Part shown: piece by piece, positions 57,711 to 64,000 of the stretch
Numbering within the stretch: the first letter of the stretch is position 1
Layout: every line of letters begins with the position of its first letter
From: Monosiga brevicollis MX1
Taxonomy: Eukaryota; Opisthokonta; Choanoflagellata; Craspedida; Salpingoecidae
Direction: 5' to 3'
DNA length: 64,000 nt
Assembly: GCF_000002865.3 (NCBI RefSeq)
Contig: NW_001865040.1
Span: forward strand, 878,954-942,953
Program-made: the position numbers and the translations under genes
Notes under the pieces: generated by a model
Database searches by the model: none
Told to the model about the DNA's origin: nothing
Seen by the model: only the letters and a program-made list of their open reading frames with translations

Positions 57711-58932
57711 GGTGCCAGTCTACAGCTGACACGCTGTCTCCAGCGCCGTGAACTTGTTGTCCTCAAGCAAGCCCTTGATGGTCAGAGCAATCTGGTGCTG
57801 AACGCTCTTCATGCGTCAAAGGAATTCGTGGTTGTGTATCTCAGCTCAAGGCAATTGAAAAATGCAACGCATGATGGGCGTTCAAGTGTGGTTGGCAGTG
57901 CGCCGTTGTAGATGCGGTCTCGCCCTCAACGTGTGCTTTATGTGAATCAACCACTGACGACGATAAACCACGCCCATGGGCTTGCATGCAGTAGTGCCCC
58001 GCCCCTTTCAGAACCCTAAATGGAATGTCCTGCATTAATGGGTATGGGGAGTTTCACCATCAAAAGCTGGCCTGCGGAATCACCCAACCTGGTTGGCCGC
58101 CCCTGACGACGACTTGATCATCTGAGAAATCATCTTCACCTTGCACACGACATCAAAACGCGGACGCTACACATTCGCAAGCCGGGCTCGAGGGGCGTGG
58201 GGCGTGGATGGGAATACATGTCACATCAAGGTGAAGCAAAATGGTGTTTCATACCCAACCCTCTGGAAAGGAGCAGAGGCCAAAAGGCCGCCCTTCGATT
58301 TGTTGGCTGGAACAGCATGGCAAGGGGCTAGGCTCGAAGTGAATTCTGTTGAAAAAAAAACACTCTCAAACACTTCCTACCCTTTGGGAACGTATCGTCA
58401 TCTTTGTCGTCGTCACCTTGGGTTTTGTGGGTGCGCTGTTCGCTTGGTCACAGTAGAGAGAGTGACGACGACGGATAAGCAGAGGACTCGGGGAGAGTAT
58501 GTGGGAAATGGTGAGGGAGTAGGACGTGGGAACTTTGAAAGTGACGACGAATTCGCGTAGCGCGGTTCGCTCGTCTAAAGATAGAATGGGCTTGCTGACA
58601 TAAACGGCTGACATTTATGGCTGACAAAGAATGCTGACATGACACTTGGTTGTAAAGCAGTGGCCGCTTGTTCGCGAATTTCTTCATTCCGCGATCGGCG
58701 ACGACACGACAACGCCAGCGACTGACCTGACGCCTTGCTAGCTGACCTGTTTTCGATTGATCCTCCGCCAGTTTTGCATTGAATGAGCTCATTGGTCAGT
58801 GAGTATCCGATCTGATGTCCTCGCTGGACTTGTCCAGAAAAAGAAGGGGCTGGCCTTGTCCCGACAAATCACCAATTCCTGATGGCCCTCACCCTCACCG
58901 CCCCGCTTCCATGCGTTGACAGGCCATTCGAC
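57711..58932. other. long divergent intergenic region, tyrosinase protein / CASP
   Basis: 1.22 kb. A frame at 58141-58560 (plus) and one at 58448-58792 (minus) overlap each other, lack motifs and have no splice support; I do not call either. The region must hold both promoters. Confidence 0.45.
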
Positions 58933-61900
58933 ATGGCCGAGGATATCCTGCAGCAATGGCAGCAGGTGGGCCGCATTTCATCTGTTGACACGCGTAGATT
59001 ATACCTACGGCCTCGTGACTTCTTGTCTTTAGCTTGGCTATGCACGCTCTCCAAGTGAGCTGAACATTTCATCTTCTGCCTCTCCTTGCTCGCTTGCGTG
59101 GCCCATCAGTTTGATTTGCCAGCTTTGCAGAAAGCGCTGGATGAAGATGCGCTCAAGGTGGAGGGGCGCCAGACCGAATCCGAGCAGCGCCGTCGCAAGC
59201 TAGTAGCTGAAGTCAAAACATTCCGAAGCCGCCTCTCGGAGGTAGTCAACCGCCCACACCCCCTCGCCACCCCTAACGCTCATTGCCCTTCTTCGTTTTC
59301 CCTTGCCTGGTACAAACACCATCCTTCAACCCTCTGAATGTGCCTTTACAACATCTCACCCGCTTGCTTCCCAGGATGTTCGCAAACAGCTAGCGCCTAT
59401 TATGAAGTTGTTTCAGACTGAGGTTGACGCCCTCACCACTCGGGCCAAGGCAACCGAGAATACCTATCTCAAGGTTTACCAGCAAATCATTGAACTTTCA
59501 GACCCTGCCCCTTGGCTTCAAAATCTTGCTTCGGCTTCCAAGCAAAAGTCCATAACAGAGGTTCGCCACTCTCAAACCATGCCCTGGGCATGTCAACGTC
59601 TTTTCCGCCCTTGATTCGATTTCATGGCCCTCTTTGCCCGGCATGTAATAGGAACTCAGGGTGGAGAATGACAAGCTCAAAGCAACAATTGCCGAGTACC
59701 GAGCTGAATTTACCGAACTGCGCAATCAGGGTAAAACATGGACAGCCTTTGCGAGCACCCGAGCGGCCAGCCAGAGGTGATTTCATACAACTCATCAAAT
59801 ACACACCTTTTGATGGCAGAGGTGACCATTAAGCAACTGCAGGAAAAAGTGCAGGAACAGCAATCTATGACCGACGCCCTCATTGAGGTATACACTCGAT
59901 GACCTCACATTTCTCGAAATCTACTTGAGTGATTGACCACATCCGCTTCAAAACTTACGCAGCGAATCGTCTTGCTCCCTCCTGTATAGAAACGAGTGGA
60001 AGAGCGCGAGCAGCAACTGCGCCGGGACCTATCGGCTGACTCTCGCACCTTGGAGGTGAGGCACGGCGACTCCTTTTTGCAGCCGAGTCGCCTCATACCA
60101 AGCCCCAACTTATGGCACTTTGATATTAGGATGAACGGCTGCAACTTGCAGCAAAACTTGGCACCAAAGAGCAAGAAATCATCACTCTCAACGCCACAAT
60201 TGTTCGTCTCTTTTAATGTCCACCCCGTCACCTCTTAAGACTGAGCTCTTTCATGCATTTTTATCTCAGCTTTTGAAGCTTTTTTTTCTTGTTTGTTTTT
60301 CTCGTGAGTTTTTTTTTGTTTTTTGTTTTTTGTTTTTTGTTTTTTGTTTTTTTTTTCGTTTTTGGCTTGCCTCCTTCGCGGCCTTTAACTGTAAGGTTGA
60401 CGAAACCCTGCACCCCTGCACCTTGCTGCTGACTACAGGATGCCTTGCAAGGTGAAATGCTGGATGTTCGGTCCAAGCTCGAGGCAGACATCGCTGCTCG
60501 TGCTCAGGTGGGTTTCAATCCTTTCTGAATGGCACATTTTTCTTGTCATGAGCCGTTCGTGAAGCCTTGTGTTAGGCATGGGCTAGTCATCACCTTGGCT
60601 TTCTAATCAACCGCCCCCGTCCTGAGACAACGCCACGTTTCGCCCTTTGACCCGCAGTGTCTCGATCTCATTCTGTGCGTGGGCCCATGGGAATGCAGGA
60701 GGTGGACCTACTTGCCGAAGATCTCCAACGTGCTCACCAACGCGTTGAATTGCTTGAAAGCGAGGTATGCCGTCTTCTCGCAAAATCAAGCCCACCCACT
60801 CGCTCGAGGCGGGTCACTCGCTGACGTTCCCGCCTGCTCCATATCAAGGTGCACATGCAGCGCCGCCAATACGAAGAGGCTGCCGAGGTTGAGGAACTCA
60901 ACACATCCACCATGGCCAGGTATTTTCTACCCATGGACCCAAATGGCATCGTTATCCGCCCAGGCCCCAAACTCACTTCAAAGCTTATCTTAGCGCCGAG
61001 GAGCAAACACGCCTGTCGCTGGAGAAGGAACTCACGCTCAAAGACCGTGAAATTGATCAACTGCTCACTGACCTCCGCCGCTCACGCCAGCAAGAATCCG
61101 AAGCCAATCAGGTATTCCTTAAACTCCGATCTGCACCTAGCCCCCGCGCCATCACCTTGCCCTGACCCACCACCTTGACACGGTTTCGTGCTCCAGCGTG
61201 CTGCACAGCGCTCTGAGGAGATGGAAGCGCTCCTGGATGCCAGTCAGAAAAAGATTGAGGTGCGTGCTGCCCCGTCGTACCTGACTTGAAGCCCAGACCT
61301 TCCCACCATACCCACATTGTGCGCCTTTTCGCGCATGCTAAATCCCTGTCTTCCCTACCATGCATCAGGTGCTGCAAGATCAGTTGAGCAAGCAAGCCGA
61401 TTACGAATCGATCAAGCAGCAACTGGCCGTGTTTCGTGCTGCTGAGGTAAGCTGAAAACCATGCCTCGCACATCTTTTTGTTCTCATCAGATCACGATGG
61501 AACTGTGTGTTTGATTGTCTTTCCACGTAGGTTAATTCAACATCGACGACCCAAAGCGATGCGCCCTTAGAGGTGGTGCTTCTCAAAAAAAACCGCGATC
61601 TTGAGGACCGCTGCTCGAACAATGCCAAGGAGTTGCTTACCACACAGCGCAGCTTCGAGGCGTTGAAGGCAAGAGCAATTCCGATCTATTTATTGCTTGT
61701 TGGGCGTTTGAAATGCCCTAAATTGGATTTCCTTCATGAAATGGTGGGGACTGACCTGATTCCGGTGCGTTCATAGGTGGAACATGCAGCGCTTAAGCAT
61801 GTCGCAAATGACCAGGCCGAGGTGATCAAGCAACTCGAAGGCGAGTTATCAGCCATCCAGGTTCGTGCTTGGTGGCTATTCATGATACCTGTGCCTATAA

Positions 61901-62982
61901 ACCGTCCGCGTCGAACGGCTCTCGTCTGGGATATTGACATGTAAGCTACGCGCGCTTTGGCTTTGCGGACAGGTGTCCGGTACTGAGGGCTCTTCCAAAG
62001 CGGACAATAATCGCAATGCTAACGAGGCCTTGTTGAGCGGAGGTAAGCTCTATTTCAGAAACCTGGCCAGCCCATTGGGTTTGTCTCAGCTGCTTAAAGA
62101 TCAGCAAGCGTGGTGGACATGCTCCGACAGCCTGATCTTTCCTGATGGTGATATGTGGGCCTGTAGGCTTTTTGCCAGATGCGCAAGATTCTTCAAGCGT
62201 CATGTCCATTGTTGCTGCCCAGCGCGATCGCTTTCGGAGCAAAAATTTGCAGCTCGAAGGGGAGATACGCCATTTGGAAACGCTCAACAAGCAACTGCGG
62301 GATGAAGTGGATGGCCTGCGCTCCGATAACATCAAGCTCTACGAACGGATCAAGTTTATCGAAACATACAACGATTCAAGCCGGCGAGGTGGCGATGAGG
62401 TGCTGGCACGCTATGCCGACGGCTATGAGGAAGGCCTTAGCCCCTTTCAGCAGTTTAGCACCAACGAGCGACAGCGCAAGCTGACCACTATGCACCCAGC
62501 AGACAAAGTCTTGTACTCAGTGGTAAGTGTCTACGTGCCACACGGCGCGGGCTGGATGTTCAAAGCGTCAAGAAGAAGACGACGACGACCCGGCTGTACT
62601 TGTGTAGAATAAACTGCTGCTGAATCAGATATCTTGAGTTGTCTCACTACGCTATGCGTGTAGGGTCGATTGGTATTGGGGAACAAGATTGCTCGTCTGG
62701 GCTTTCTGGGCTACATCGTCATCTTGCACTTTTTGACGTTTTTCGTAAGTGTTTTGCGCAAAATGGAAGCTTGTTTAGACTTGGATCATGACTTTTTATG
62801 GCTGGCGTATGTTTGTCTTGACGGCAACCTTTTGGGCATGTGTGCAATAGGTCCTCTACAAGTATTCCCATTCTCAAATGGCTGACATGGACTTGGCACA
62901 TCGCTGCCAGCAAATGGTCCCCCTGCCCCGAGCGGCGCAGGACCACATCAATTTTGACAGCGCTGGTCTGGAAAATGCATAA
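58933..62982 (+). CDS. CASP: golgin CASP (Golgi coiled-coil membrane protein)
   Basis: Tail-anchored golgin that tethers transport vesicles; 663 residues (human about 678). Exons: 58933-58965, 59110-59241, 59375-59560, 59652-59730, 59820-59887, 59990-60055, 60130-60201, 60439-60507, 60699-60764, 60849-60919, 60964-61111, 61197-61259, 61369-61446, 61531-61668, 61777-61860, 61973-62042, 62167-62522, 62664-62744, 62851-62982. Conserved blocks: ILQQWQQFDLPALQKAL at the start, EVTIKQLQEK, SKQADYESIKQQL, DAPLEVVLLKKNRDLEDR, the CASP_C block (SIVAAQRDRFRSKN; DNIKLYERIKFIE; FSTNERQRKL) and a C-terminal helix (LGFLGYIVILHFLTFFVLY). The intron after exon 14 starts with gcaaga (GC-AG). In animals CASP is a splice form of CUX1; no CUT or homeobox follows here. 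Confidence 0.94.
60309..60356 (+). repeat. GTTTTTT heptamer repeat in a CASP intron
   Basis: About five near-perfect units inside the intron between 60202 and 60438. Confidence 0.85.
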
Positions 62983-63382
62983 GGAAGCACCATCGTGTCA
63001 TTATTGACTGTCTGCCCCTGTTCATGGTGTGTGAATTTTGTTTGTTGATTTGTTGGGCTGTGAATGAGCTTTTATTCACCCAATGGTGCGAGCCTCATAA
63101 GCCGCAGCGCGGCACAGCCGTTTAACTGCCCTCAAATTGATCCCTAGTTTCAAACGGCACTCAAATTCAAACAATGATTACTATCGTGCAGGAAAGCGAA
63201 AGACTTATTTTTTTTTTTTGTTGTGATTGTATGAAGTGGAAAACGATTTTGAAACAGGTTTTCAAGTTTCTGACGGTCCAATCCCCACAGTATGGTCACT
63301 AAATTTTCGAGTTACAATCGATAAGCCGTGACGCTGTTCTTCCTCAGACAAAGCAAGCGACTTTGATAAGAGAGTACCGTGC
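62983..63382. other. convergent intergenic region, CASP / DUF7869 fragment
   Basis: 400 bases, A/T-richer than its surroundings, with a T run at 63208-63219. No terminal inverted repeat of a transposon could be recognised by eye. Confidence 0.4.
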
Positions 63383-64000
63383 CTACTCTGCAGCGTCTCC
63401 AAAAAACTCGCTTGCCATATGGTCGTGGTCGTCGTGCCGATAGCGCTCGAGAATATGTCGCTTAAGGTACTGTCGACGGGTCAGGTCCTTTTTCTTATCA
63501 ATGAAGCATGCGTCGAGGGATTTAATGTCCAGCTGCCGGATGGGTGCCGATGGCACAAGGTTGGAATGGTCTATACCTTGCTTCATCAGCGTGTAGAGCT
63601 TGGGCTGCCCCGTCGGCCTGTGACGCACCAACACGCAGCCTGGAATGTCTTTCCGGAACTCAAAGTGCGCGAAAGTGGTGATAGAGGGCACGAGGCCATC
63701 GAAAAACCCCTCAAGGTATCCTTTCCAGTCTCGCCAATCAACCATATTGCCGGGTACACACGCTGACGACGACTTGGTGCTGGTCGCCACGGCGTGCTCG
63801 ACATCCAACGGGGTCCAGATGTCTTTGCTCTTCACAGCTCGCTTGATGAGACTAAAATGAGCATCACAATGATTCTTGGTGTGCCCAGCCACCATAAAGT
63901 GAAGACGAATGGAGTCATTGCGCTGTGTCGCGACTCTCCATGCGAGGTACCAAAGAATCCATCTATTTTTATTCTGGCCATCGCAGTTGTCGGCGTGAAG
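63383..64000 (-). mobile_element. DUF7869-type, RNase H-like transposon protein, edge fragment
   Basis: One open frame runs from the window edge to a TAG at 63383-63385, 205 codons. At the edge it reads LHADNCDGQNKNRWILWYLA, followed by WRVATQRNDSIRLHF and MVAGHTKNHCDAHFSLIKRA, the characteristic DNCxGQNKN and GHTKxxxD blocks of DUF7869 proteins. Such proteins occur in many copies in aquatic animals, oomycetes and protists and are generally taken as transposase-like (RNase H fold; the Asp residues would be catalytic). The C-terminal part is basic (KKKDLTRRQYLKRHILERY). No intron is needed, unlike every host gene here. It looks intact as far as it goes; the exact transposon superfamily is unknown to me. 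Confidence 0.68.

Noticed and set aside
58141-58792. Overlapping frames on both strands between the tyrosinase gene and CASP
   Set aside because: No motif, no splice sites, and neither strand is preferred by codon use.

Overview
This is nuclear DNA from a unicellular holozoan, most likely a choanoflagellate; Monosiga brevicollis or a close relative is my inference, not a database result. Genes are packed on both strands and cut by many short introns (mostly 50-200 nt, usually GTRNGT donors, often with long T or CT tracts before the acceptor). The gene set mixes animal-type signalling (p120 RasGAP), ciliary and tubulin-modifying proteins, and extracellular Kunitz, Kazal and VWC domains with non-animal traits such as an alternative NADH dehydrogenase. 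One 51-base assembly gap (N) lies inside an intron. All gene models were built by hand from reading frames, splice sites, phase agreement and recalled family sequences; no search was run.

Layout. 17-2841(+): 3' part of a RASA1-type RasGAP. 3168-4590(-): secreted sialidase. 5040-7180 and 7606-9735(+): tandem pair of FUT8-like fucosyltransferases. 10469-11203(-): ATP synthase subunit e. 11372-12826(+): unrecognised 305-residue protein whose stop codon overlaps that of the convergent JMJD7 gene, 12823-14361(-). 15379-22148(+): 33-exon EF-hand/WD40 protein of the WDR49/WDR64 kind. 22759-28288(+): CCP1-type tubulin deglutamylase with a basic then acidic tail. 28390-30019(-): GLOD4. 30868-31131(+): a 46-residue TOM5 in two exons. 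32105-33442(+): dolichyldiphosphatase DOLPP1. 33698-35657(-): Golgi-type sulfotransferase. 36052-39098(-): NEK kinase. 39546-41335(-): SLC10A7. 42598-43570(+): uncertain gene. 44006-46241(-): MFS transporter. 46801-49240(+): type II NADH dehydrogenase. 49588-57710(-): a 2,648-residue membrane-anchored tyrosinase protein. 58933-62982(+): golgin CASP. 63383-64000(-): edge fragment of a DUF7869 transposon-type protein.

How the genes fit together. There are no operons; neighbours are mostly convergent or divergent pairs. Several products act on glycans or the secretory pathway (sialidase, two FUT8-like enzymes, DOLPP1, sulfotransferase, CASP, SLC10A7), three are mitochondrial (subunit e, TOM5, NDH-2), and two or three concern cilia and microtubules (WDR49/64-like, CCP1, NEK). 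I see no proof that these groups are functional clusters rather than chance neighbours.

The most unusual object is the tyrosinase protein. In one polypeptide it has a signal peptide, eight copies of a Cys/Trp-rich repeat that I do not recognise, a Kunitz domain, a Tyr-Gly-Asp repeat, a VWC-like module, a tyrosinase domain, two Kazal domains, a transmembrane helix and a short cytoplasmic tail. The Tyr-rich repeat lies close to the tyrosinase domain, which suggests (inference) a self-modifying DOPA-based adhesive or cross-linked coat protein.
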